A stretch of 32,792 nucleotides of DNA from an uncultured Candidatus Saccharibacteria bacterium (lineage in GTDB: Bacteria > Patescibacteriota > Saccharimonadia > Saccharimonadales > Saccharimonadaceae): NCBI GenBank assembly GCA_937935245.1, contig CALGXX010000013.1, positions 1-32,792 on the forward strand, written 5' to 3'. Both the position numbers and the translations under genes were made by a program. Under the pieces are notes generated by a model that saw only the letters and a list, made by a program, of their open reading frames with translations, was not told where the DNA came from and searched no databases. This document shows, one piece after another, positions 1 to 6,896 of the stretch (position 1 is the first letter of the stretch; every line of letters begins with the position of its first letter).

Positions 1-1
1 A

Positions 2-181
2 CGACAGGGGTTATTCTTTATTCCGTTGATCTTTATTCTCCCATCTCTCTTTGGTTTGAAGGGCGTTGAGATATGTCAGGCTGTAAGTGATGTATTCTCT
101 TTCTCGCTTACAGTTCCTATTATTATTTATACTTTCCGTGAGTTTACACGTGAAGCAGAAGCACGAAAGGCAAAGAAATGA
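2..181 (+). CDS. MATE-family efflux transporter, C-terminal end (partial)
   Basis: This is the last 59 codons of a gene that begins upstream of the window and ends in TGA at 179-181. The visible peptide has two hydrophobic stretches (FFIPLIFILPSLFGL and VFSFSLTVPIIIYTF) and a basic tail ending in KAKK. This pattern resembles the last two helices of Bacteroidetes MATE exporters, which use a cation gradient to expel drugs and other organic cations across the inner membrane. The stop codon overlaps the ATG of the next gene (ATGA), so the two are probably translationally coupled. The family call is moderate because only the end is seen; another polytopic exporter is possible. Confidence 0.6.
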   Translation, partial: RQGLFFIPLIFILPSLFGLKGVEICQAVSDVFSFSLTVPIIIYTFREFTREAEARKAKK

Positions 182-741
182 GAACGATTTATATAAAGAA
201 TATGGTCTGTGACCGTTGTAAAATGGTTGTTGAGCAGGTTTTACAACGTATAGGATTGCATCCAACAAAAGTAGATTTAGGCGAAGCTATCATAGAAGCA
301 GAGCCCTCTACAGAGCAACTTGCACAGCTTCGTACATCCCTTGAAGAATTAGGATTTGAACTTCTTGACGATCATAGGCAGCAGACGATTGACCGTATTA
401 AGGCTGCGTTGGTAAAGCTTGTTCATTATCAAGATAATCAGTCTGCAACGAATCTCAGCAATTATCTCTCTACAGAACTCCGCCAGGATTACAGTGCATT
501 GTCCAAACTCTTCTCTGAAGTAGAGGGAAAGACGATTGAACGTTATTATATGGAGCTGCGTATAGAGCGTGTAAAAGAGCTTATCCGATATGATGAACTC
601 ACACTTACGCAGATAGCTCTTCGTATGAATTATTCTTCAGTGGCGTATCTGTCTAATCAGTTTAAGGCTATTACGGGAATGACACCTTCTGAATTTAAAG
701 GCTTAAAGCAAAATCTACGTAAGCCATTGGATGTTCTTTAA
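178..741 (+). CDS. AraC-family regulator with N-terminal HMA-like metal-binding domain
   Basis: The protein has 187 residues. Residues 1-65 look like a ferredoxin-fold heavy-metal-associated domain with an MxCxxC site (M9, C11, C14). Residues about 75-180 form an AraC-type DNA-binding region with two helix-turn-helix motifs; the second contains the typical LTQIALRMNYSSVAYLSNQFK and TGMTPSEFK signatures. HMA domains bind soft metals such as Cu(I), so metal-dependent control of transcription is a reasonable inference. The start ATG overlaps the stop of the upstream exporter gene, which suggests that the regulator and exporter are co-expressed. No Shine-Dalgarno sequence is seen, as is usual in Bacteroidetes. 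The metal and the target genes are unknown. Confidence 0.85.
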   Translation: MRTIYIKNMVCDRCKMVVEQVLQRIGLHPTKVDLGEAIIEAEPSTEQLAQLRTSLEELGFELLDDHRQQTIDRIKAALVKLVHYQDNQSATNLSNYLSTELRQDYSALSKLFSEVEGKTIERYYMELRIERVKELIRYDELTLTQIALRMNYSSVAYLSNQFKAITGMTPSEFKGLKQNLRKPLDVL

Positions 742-878
742 TCTGTTAGAATGTATCTTAGACTGTCTATGAAATAGTTTAACAGAAAATGAAGGCTATG
801 AGTTTTATAAACAGGAGATAATCCCTTATTTTTGCTTTTATATCTATCAGAGAATCAGGTGATTATAAACCGTAAAGT

Positions 879-988
879 AAAAGGTGCCCTTTTGCATTCC
901 AAAAGAGCACCTTTTACATGTCAAAAGATGCTCTTTTGCTTCCTAAAAGGGCGTCTTTTAGAATGCAAAAGAGCATCTCTTGTCTCCG
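879..988. repeat. Five tandem 22-bp units, each with a 15-bp imperfect palindrome
   Basis: Five consecutive units start at 879, 901, 923, 945 and 967. Each is 22 bp and opens with AAAAG-N5-CTTTT, or AAAAG-N5-CTCTT in the last, followed by a 7-bp linker. Unit 1 (AAAAGGTGCCCTTTT) is nearly the reverse complement of unit 2 (AAAAGAGCACCTTTT). Unit 3 (AAAAGATGCTCTTTT) is nearly the reverse complement of unit 5 (AAAAGAGCATCTCTT). The array can therefore form pairs of hairpins between units as well as within them. It sits in a 311-bp space between the end of the HMA-AraC gene and the end of the deaminase gene. I see nothing else in the rest of that space (742-878 and 989-1052). It could act as a convergent terminator or as a REP-like element. 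Confidence 0.8.
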
Positions 989-1052
989 TATTCTGAATTA
1001 ATTTTACACGTTATAGTATCTTTAATTCTCAGAAGACAGTATCTTGGCAGAA

Positions 1053-1520
1053 TTAGTATTCTATCTTATCTGTTTTCGTGTTCCATAGTTTGAAGGCTTC
1101 AAGCGCCTCGTTGCGCAGTAAAATCTCTGATGGTTTCTTGCGGTATTGTGGTTCAACCTCAATCTCCTTATATATAAAATCATCATCAAATCCTATGGCT
1201 GCAGCATCTTTTCGGTCATTGGCATAATAGATTTTATCAAGATGTGCCCAGTAAATGGCTCCTAAGCACATTGGGCATGGTTCACATGAGGTGTATATTT
1301 CACATCCTGTGAGGTCAAAAGTTCCCAACTTTCGGCACGCATTGCGGATGGCTGAAACCTCTGCATGGGCTGTAGGGTCATTGTCAACAGTCACGTTATT
1401 GCTGGCTTCAGCAATGATTTCACCATTGCGTACGATGACTGCCCCGAATGGACCGCCACCTTTTTTAACGCTATTGACAGATAGTTCAATAGCCTTTCGC
1501 ATAAATTCTTCTTTGGTCAT
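1053..1520 (-). CDS. guaD: Guanine deaminase (cytidine-deaminase fold)
   Basis: The protein has 155 residues, the usual size of the short bacterial guanine deaminases. The zinc site is complete: H52-A-E54, with E54 as proton shuttle, and PCPMC giving C82 and C85. The segment SCEPCPMCLGAIYWA and the C-terminal region GFDDDFIYKEI match Bacillus-type GuaD more closely than tRNA adenosine deaminase TadA or cytidine deaminase. The reaction is guanine to xanthine plus ammonia, in cytosolic purine salvage. The gene lies 16 bp downstream of the HD hydrolase on the same strand and is probably the last gene of that operon. Another nucleobase or nucleoside deaminase specificity cannot be excluded. Confidence 0.82.
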   Translation of the reverse strand: MTKEEFMRKAIELSVNSVKKGGGPFGAVIVRNGEIIAEASNNVTVDNDPTAHAEVSAIRNACRKLGTFDLTGCEIYTSCEPCPMCLGAIYWAHLDKIYYANDRKDAAAIGFDDDFIYKEIEVEPQYRKKPSEILLRNEALEAFKLWNTKTDKIEY

Positions 1521-1536
1521 TTTGCTGATTTGGAGT

Positions 1537-2181
1537 TTATTGTCCAGACTCTTCTTTTATCAATTGTGGATAAATGTCGTTGAAAGTCTTACGTAGTTCT
1601 TGTTCGTTATCAATCGTCTTGCGGATAGTCTCAAGGTTCTTTGCATTTGGTGAACCTGGAATCCATAGCTTTAAGTATCCTGTTCGGCTATATTTCTCTT
1701 TCATGTGATCTCTGAAACGTTTCCACATTTGTTCTTCATTCATCTCTGGATAATTCTCTATACCAAAGAGAATGGCACGTGAAAAAACAACGTTAGGGTC
1801 AAGATCACGGTCGGCTTCTGCAACGATCTTACCATATATGCTCCGTGGAGCACGGGAACTGCTTGCTCGATGGTCCTCAACAGCTTCCTTCATAATCTTT
1901 ATCTGTTCTGCCGAAAACCATTTCTTTAATCGGGCATCAGCAGTAAGTATCTTTCCACTGGTAATATGGTGAATGGCACGAGGTCCCTCCATACCCAGAT
2001 CATGGTATGCTGCAATGACGTATACCATATTGACATCAGCTCCAGTAACAGCTGCTAAAGCAAGTGAATTCTTAATTACCCGTTGAACATGAGATAGCCC
2101 GTGACTCTTCCCAAAAGCATTGTATCGAGGTAGAATCTGCTGCTCAACAAAGTTCATTATTTCAAGATTGGGTTGTTGCAT
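1537..2181 (-). CDS. HD-domain phosphohydrolase
   Basis: The protein has 214 residues. It carries the HD-superfamily metal ligands: H31 in GLSHVQRV, the H60-D61 pair in AAYHDLGM, and a later acidic motif EADRDLD near residue 122. Such proteins hydrolyse phosphomono- or diesters of nucleotides, and the fold suggests cytosolic metal-dependent activity. Neither the sequence nor its neighbours identify the substrate. The gene lies between menA (54 bp upstream) and guaD (16 bp downstream) on one strand, and a nucleotide-related role next to guaD would be consistent. The fold is confident and the function is not assigned. Confidence 0.8.
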   Translation of the reverse strand: MQQPNLEIMNFVEQQILPRYNAFGKSHGLSHVQRVIKNSLALAAVTGADVNMVYVIAAYHDLGMEGPRAIHHITSGKILTADARLKKWFSAEQIKIMKEAVEDHRASSSRAPRSIYGKIVAEADRDLDPNVVFSRAILFGIENYPEMNEEQMWKRFRDHMKEKYSRTGYLKLWIPGSPNAKNLETIRKTIDNEQELRKTFNDIYPQLIKEESGQ

Positions 2182-2235
2182 AAGCGTGTTTCAAAAAGAA
2201 TTTTGAATGAGAGTCGTTGTTAGTGGTTGCCTTAC

Positions 2236-3174
2236 TTACAAGAAGAGAATGGCCGCAGACGTTGTAATACCATAAATAAGTATGTTGCGTGCAGTCTTTG
2301 CTAAGACGATATTCAGGTCTTTTCCTTGGTTAATTCTTACCATAAAGTTCGCCGTCCTCTTATGTAATAGGATGTAAGGGGTATAGAATAAGATAAATAA
2401 AAGTGTAAATAACAGATTATTGTTACTAAAGAAAAGGGCGTAGAACATTAGGAAATATGCGAAGATCCCTAATGCGGAATAAAATTTTTCTGCCCTTTTA
2501 GTACCTAAACGGACTATGAGTGTTATCTTTCCGTCCCTTTTATCGTTGTCTCTGTCTCTATAGTTGTTGACTACAAGGAGTGTGTCGATAACCAATCCGC
2601 AGGCTATACCTGTAATGAAAACTTTAAGTTGGAAAGCCTGTATATGAGCAGGTAGGATGACGTATGTTGTGAAGACAACTGGGACAATACCAAAAAAGAC
2701 AAGTACCAGGAGGTCGCCTAAACCAAGATAGGAGAAGTATGTTGTATAAAGAAAGGCGAATAGAACGCAGACAGCACCCACAATGATCATTTCCCACCCA
2801 CCATATATAATAAGTGGTAAGCCTATGAAGCATGCTAAAAGCGATGTGATGATGAGGCCTATGCGCATGGCTGGGAGAGTTATCCACCCTTCTGAGCATG
2901 CTCGTTTAGGCCCTAATCGGGTGGAACGATCGTCATTTCCTTTCACACAATCAAAGTAATCATTGATGAGATTGGAATCGATCTGCATCAAAAAAGCGAA
3001 AAGAAAACAGAGAATAGCAGGAAGAATACGGAAATTTGCAGCACCTCCAATCTTCCATGCCCATGTCGTTCCAATCATGACAGGTACCATTGCACCTGTG
3101 AGAGTCTTAGGGCGTGCAGCAAGAATCCATGTATTTAAGCTATTCGTCTTTATATAATCATTCTCAGATACCAT
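2236..3174 (-). CDS. menA: 1,4-dihydroxy-2-naphthoate polyprenyltransferase
   Basis: This 312-residue UbiA-superfamily membrane enzyme attaches a polyprenyl chain to 1,4-dihydroxy-2-naphthoate, the membrane step of menaquinone synthesis. The first prenyl-diphosphate motif is N71-D72-Y-F-D75 within NLINDYFDCVKGNDD, and the second is YRDRDNDKRDGK near residue 210. The first is followed by GxDDRSTRLGP, which is typical of MenA. About eight hydrophobic helices can be seen. It lies 35 bp downstream of the porin gene on the same strand. Menaquinone production suits an anaerobic Bacteroidales organism. Other UbiA family members act on different aromatic acceptors, but the motif set favours MenA. Confidence 0.88.
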   Translation of the reverse strand: MVSENDYIKTNSLNTWILAARPKTLTGAMVPVMIGTTWAWKIGGAANFRILPAILCFLFAFLMQIDSNLINDYFDCVKGNDDRSTRLGPKRACSEGWITLPAMRIGLIITSLLACFIGLPLIIYGGWEMIIVGAVCVLFAFLYTTYFSYLGLGDLLVLVFFGIVPVVFTTYVILPAHIQAFQLKVFITGIACGLVIDTLLVVNNYRDRDNDKRDGKITLIVRLGTKRAEKFYSALGIFAYFLMFYALFFSNNNLLFTLLFILFYTPYILLHKRTANFMVRINQGKDLNIVLAKTARNILIYGITTSAAILFL

Positions 3175-3209
3175 TCTTTCGATGCCTATAATAGTAAGAA
3201 TATAGATGT

Positions 3210-5606
3210 TTAATTAAAGAAGTTCCAGCTGATACCAAATCTTAATATACGTTGATTCAGTGGGTAGTGAGGGGTGAAGAAGTAATTTCCTCCGTCGCTA
3301 CTATTTACATGTGAGAACATGACAAAGAAGCGAGTGTGTTGTAAACGGAAGTTGGCGTAGGCGTCAAGGACAGGATAATTGCCTATCTTCGTACGGCTTG
3401 CAGCAGTCTCCTGGATACCAAAAGCACCAATACCAGGTATGTATTCTGGTGCATAATAGCTTGTGAAATATCGCATATCAACACCGAAATCACAGTGTAA
3501 TACCCTTGCTATGCGGAATCTTATGAATAGATTGCTGTACGCATTGAAGGTTGGTACTGGAAGAATATCATCTTTACTTGACTTCTGTAAGGTTAGAACA
3601 TTTTCCCAATTGAATATTCCAAACCTTAAATTCTGCTGTAATTGCAGTGTAAGAAGGCTAATTGGACTTCCTGATTGTCTGACGTTCAGCTGATTGTGTT
3701 GTACGAGGTAGTTGTCACCACTAAGTGTTCTGTCATTCTGTATACCAAAGTAGGTGTAGTTCTTTAGTACATCATATCCTACTCTCAGCTTCGTATGAGT
3801 CCTTTCCAAAGATAGTTCTCCGAGCACACGGGAATGTATTTGCTGGTCAAGGTTGTTATCCCACCAGTAATGTTTGCCATGGAATTGATTCATATAAAAG
3901 GATGCTGCAGAACGGTGTAGGAAGGCAGTCGCAGCCAGTTTAACCGTGTCTCCGAATAGCGGGAAGTTGATATCTGCATGTCCATCAACGTGGAACTGTC
4001 CCGAACGAGTTCCTACTAACCACGCTTCTGCTGAAACATCATAGTGCAAAGTCTTACCTTGTGACTTTAATAGTTGCCCTCCAATGGAGAGATCATGCTG
4101 ATTCCATTTCTCTTCTCTACCAAGGAATGCAACTGTTGAGCCTGTTGGAGTTTGCATTGATGGTAGTTCATAATGGCGTAACTCGTAAGAAACAAAGGCT
4201 TTCAATCCTGCTTTTGCCCATTTGTTGAACCCTTCCAGCAGTGCAATGGCAAAGGTATTTTTAAGGGACCAGTGTTTCGTACGATCGTAAATGGAATCAT
4301 TTGCTGCAGTACCATAGTTGAAATAGTTCTGAGCATAGAAGTCTGTAGGAGTATTGTAAGCCTGATAGATACGGCGATAATTGTCGAAACGAAGTGTATG
4401 GATGAAACTTGTGACGGGGACATATTCGTCTTTCATCCATTGTGTAGTAGAATCCTTGACTGTACCTGACTTCTTATTGTCTGCCACAGAGGTTGAATCA
4501 TCAAGGTTGACAATGGTCCGTTCGTTCTTGTTTATACTATCTGTACTCTCCTTTTTTGCTTGAGAAGCATCGCCAGCTATCACTGCATTGTCAGGACGTC
4601 CAGCAGATCTTTCTTCTTTGTCGTATGCTTCTTCATCGAATTTCTCTCCTTGTGCCTTTGCACGCTGTCGTGCTTTAGCTTTCTCTTGCTTCTCTTCTTG
4701 TGCCTTGTGTGACTTGAGTGCAAACTGTTTAGCCTTAATTTCTTCCTCTGTCATAGGGACTTTACGGAAGAAACCAAGGCTATAACGATGGTTGAAAAAG
4801 ATGTGTTGATTATCGTTTCTATTCCAGTTTTGTTGTAATATGGTGGGTATCTCAGACTCACTATATGAATCATTGAACGCTTCTGGGTGTGTGATATATG
4901 CATCATTGGCTATACCTCCGTTCTCTGTCACCTTCTGATGATTGAAAGAAAGGAGCAAGTGGGCTTGGTAACGTTCGCCTAAATAACTTCCCCACATACT
5001 ATAATTGAAGTGAGAAGTACTTTGGTTACTGTAGTAGCCACGTCCGTAAAGGTAATCAAACTTAAAACCAAAGCCCCATTCTTTACCAGCATTTACAGCA
5101 AAGATTGCCTTGAAGTGATCTTCTCCATCTGTCCTATTTCCCGCTGTATTATAATCAAGAATAGTAATAGGGGAGAGCGTTGAGGTGAATTTAAAGTCAC
5201 CTGGTTGTACAATAAACATATCATAAGGGTCGAGGAAGAAGAATTCTGACGGACTCTTACGGTCTATGAATATTCTGTTTTGGCGTGGTGAGCCAAGATT
5301 TCCCAATGAGTTATATTCTCCACGAACCCCTGTATTAAAGACAGTGTTCATGAACATATATGATAATGTGTCGAGGACAGCTGGCTTACGGTCGCCGAAA
5401 CGCTCGTCAATAGTCCATACTTTTATACCGCGTGGAATCTCCTTGTGCTGACTTTGGATAGAGTCTGAACGTCCTAAATTACGGTTTTCTTTGTAGCCAT
5501 CAGCAGTGAAAGTACCGTCATCTACGGGGCGGAGGTTATTATTCTGTGCAATTGCAGCACTTGCTGTTGCGAATAAAAGAATTAGGGATAATACAGATTT
5601 CTTCAT
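3210..5606 (-). CDS. Putative outer-membrane porin (PF14121-like)
   Basis: I choose the start at 5606 (798 residues) because this ATG overlaps the stop of the upstream gene as TAATG and begins a clear signal peptide, MKKSVLSLILLFATASAAIA. An in-frame start 8 codons earlier (5630) would place extra residues before that signal. After the signal the protein has alternating aromatic and polar strands of an outer-membrane beta-barrel and ends in an aromatic residue series (FGISWNFFN), a normal BAM recognition end. It resembles the Bacteroidetes putative-porin family. Residues about 287-392 form a highly charged, Lys/Glu/Ala-rich segment between barrel strands that is probably a loop or periplasmic insertion. 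The substrate is unknown. Confidence 0.8.
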   Translation of the reverse strand: MKKSVLSLILLFATASAAIAQNNNLRPVDDGTFTADGYKENRNLGRSDSIQSQHKEIPRGIKVWTIDERFGDRKPAVLDTLSYMFMNTVFNTGVRGEYNSLGNLGSPRQNRIFIDRKSPSEFFFLDPYDMFIVQPGDFKFTSTLSPITILDYNTAGNRTDGEDHFKAIFAVNAGKEWGFGFKFDYLYGRGYYSNQSTSHFNYSMWGSYLGERYQAHLLLSFNHQKVTENGGIANDAYITHPEAFNDSYSESEIPTILQQNWNRNDNQHIFFNHRYSLGFFRKVPMTEEEIKAKQFALKSHKAQEEKQEKAKARQRAKAQGEKFDEEAYDKEERSAGRPDNAVIAGDASQAKKESTDSINKNERTIVNLDDSTSVADNKKSGTVKDSTTQWMKDEYVPVTSFIHTLRFDNYRRIYQAYNTPTDFYAQNYFNYGTAANDSIYDRTKHWSLKNTFAIALLEGFNKWAKAGLKAFVSYELRHYELPSMQTPTGSTVAFLGREEKWNQHDLSIGGQLLKSQGKTLHYDVSAEAWLVGTRSGQFHVDGHADINFPLFGDTVKLAATAFLHRSAASFYMNQFHGKHYWWDNNLDQQIHSRVLGELSLERTHTKLRVGYDVLKNYTYFGIQNDRTLSGDNYLVQHNQLNVRQSGSPISLLTLQLQQNLRFGIFNWENVLTLQKSSKDDILPVPTFNAYSNLFIRFRIARVLHCDFGVDMRYFTSYYAPEYIPGIGAFGIQETAASRTKIGNYPVLDAYANFRLQHTRFFVMFSHVNSSDGGNYFFTPHYPLNQRILRFGISWNFFN

Positions 5607-5836
5607 TAACGGATAAAACGAAGTATACATTCGATAATCTTAAATACCATTGCAACAAGGATAATGATCGTACCTGTTGTGGTTAAGTCGGCAAGAAAGT
5701 AGACAATAACGCCTATGACAGCTCCAAACATAAAGATGATGTTGAGCCATTGGCGTATATATAAGAATCTGTCCTTGCGTTCTTGTCTGTGCATACGGTG
5801 GTCGGGACGACGTACCGTACTGTTCTGATTTTCCAT
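5606..5836 (-). CDS. Small two-helix inner-membrane protein
   Basis: The protein has 76 residues. A basic N-terminus (RRPDHRMHRQERKDR) is followed by two hydrophobic helices at about 29-47 and 53-70, with a short loop between them. Its stop codon overlaps the ATG of the porin gene (TAATG), so translation of the two is probably coupled. That coupling suggests a link to envelope biogenesis but does not show a function. The family is not recognised beyond small conserved Bacteroidales membrane proteins. Confidence 0.7.
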   Translation of the reverse strand: MENQNSTVRRPDHRMHRQERKDRFLYIRQWLNIIFMFGAVIGVIVYFLADLTTTGTIIILVAMVFKIIECILRFIR

Positions 5837-5892
5837 CTTGTAGTTTTTTTATTTATCTTTCTCTCTGGCTGGAGAGGGGTTATTCTTTTCTT

Positions 5893-6813
5893 TTAATTTG
5901 CTTGTTTCATTGCTTGAGCAAAGCCTGAGAATATGCTGTCTTTTCTGTCTATAGTAGCTTTACGGAACTTTCCTGATACGGGAAGTAAGCGAGTATGCTT
6001 TTTATTAAGTGCATATTTATCTGTGATCCAGTTCTCTGCAGTATAAGGAGTTATGTTTCCTTGTACATCATAGTTATAGTTCAATCGACTCATGGTGAGG
6101 GTTGCATGACCTTCATAGCAGGTTGCTTGTAAGAGATAATTGAACTGTGTAAAATCTAAAGAAAGGAAACCTGATGAGAATATAAGCCTCTCGCGCATAG
6201 TTGCTACAATGCTATTCTCTGCTTTATTTACCAAGGCTACCTTACTACCTTCTATTTGATTCTTTCCTTTTGTTAGTTCTGTAAGGAAGGCCAATGCTCT
6301 ATCATAGAGTTCTGTAGCGCTTACTCCTGGAACACTTACATCCTCAGTCCATAGTACTTGCCCGTTTATCTCAGGGACAGCACCATTCTCTATATAATAT
6401 TGTTTATTGTCATTACTAACTGTTTTGTTGGTTTTAGCAGCTATTGTTGTTGGTGTTTCTGGAACGACCCATGCTGCATTAGAGCTGTCCGTAGATGATG
6501 TTGGGGCAGTGGAAGGGGCCGTTTTAGTACTCTTACTCTTGTTGGTATCTTCAGCAATGCGGGCTGCTTCACGCTGTAACTTTTCTGTTTCAGCTTTGGT
6601 TTCCTCTATTTTTTTCTGTAAGTCTGTAGCCTTAGCCTTTGCTTCAGCCTCTGCTTTCGCTTTTTCAGCATTTGCTTTTGCTTGTTCTAGGGCAGCCTTT
6701 GCCTGTTCTAATTGTCGTTGAGCTTGTTCTAATTGTTGTTCTGGAGTTAGTGTATTTTGTGCCATAACCATTGTAGGAAGGCACAGTAGTAAGGATACCA
6801 AAGCTTTCTTCAT
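5893..6813 (-). CDS. DUF4468-type periplasmic protein with coiled-coil N-terminus
   Basis: The start at 6813 is preferred over an in-frame ATG at 6840 because it opens directly with the signal peptide MKKALVSLLLCLPTMVMA, giving 306 residues. Residues about 25-95 are an Ala/Glu/Lys/Gln-rich coiled coil with repeated LEQAKA-like steps. A Ser/Thr/Pro linker follows. The C-terminal part, from about 160, resembles the DUF4468 domain common in secreted Bacteroidales proteins (ELYDRALAFLTEL, then MRERLIFSSGFLSLD). It is probably periplasmic or surface-attached, with no known function. The gene lies 56 bp upstream of the small membrane protein on the same strand and has its own -7 box upstream. Confidence 0.72.
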   Translation of the reverse strand: MKKALVSLLLCLPTMVMAQNTLTPEQQLEQAQRQLEQAKAALEQAKANAEKAKAEAEAKAKATDLQKKIEETKAETEKLQREAARIAEDTNKSKSTKTAPSTAPTSSTDSSNAAWVVPETPTTIAAKTNKTVSNDNKQYYIENGAVPEINGQVLWTEDVSVPGVSATELYDRALAFLTELTKGKNQIEGSKVALVNKAENSIVATMRERLIFSSGFLSLDFTQFNYLLQATCYEGHATLTMSRLNYNYDVQGNITPYTAENWITDKYALNKKHTRLLPVSGKFRKATIDRKDSIFSGFAQAMKQAN

Positions 6814-6850
6814 AATCTTAAAACTTTTATTAAGTGTCAATATTAATAAG

Positions 6851-6858
6851 CAAAGATA
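6851..6858 (-). promoter_or_regulatory. Bacteroidetes -7 box (TATCTTTG)
   Basis: On the minus strand this reads TATCTTTG, a full match to the Bacteroidetes primary-sigma consensus TAnnTTTG. It lies 37 bp upstream of the DUF4468 start. No convincing -33 TTG element is visible at the expected distance, so this is a partial promoter call. Confidence 0.5.
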
Positions 6859-6896
6859 AGTAAATATGTTTATATTTGTAGTACGTATAGTTACTT

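Noticed and set aside
879..988. CRISPR array
   Set aside because: The units are 22 bp head to tail with only 7-bp linkers and no unique spacers, and no cas genes are near.
1255..1596. 113-residue plus-strand ORF over guaD
   Set aside because: It is the antisense shadow of a well-supported deaminase, with no motif of its own.
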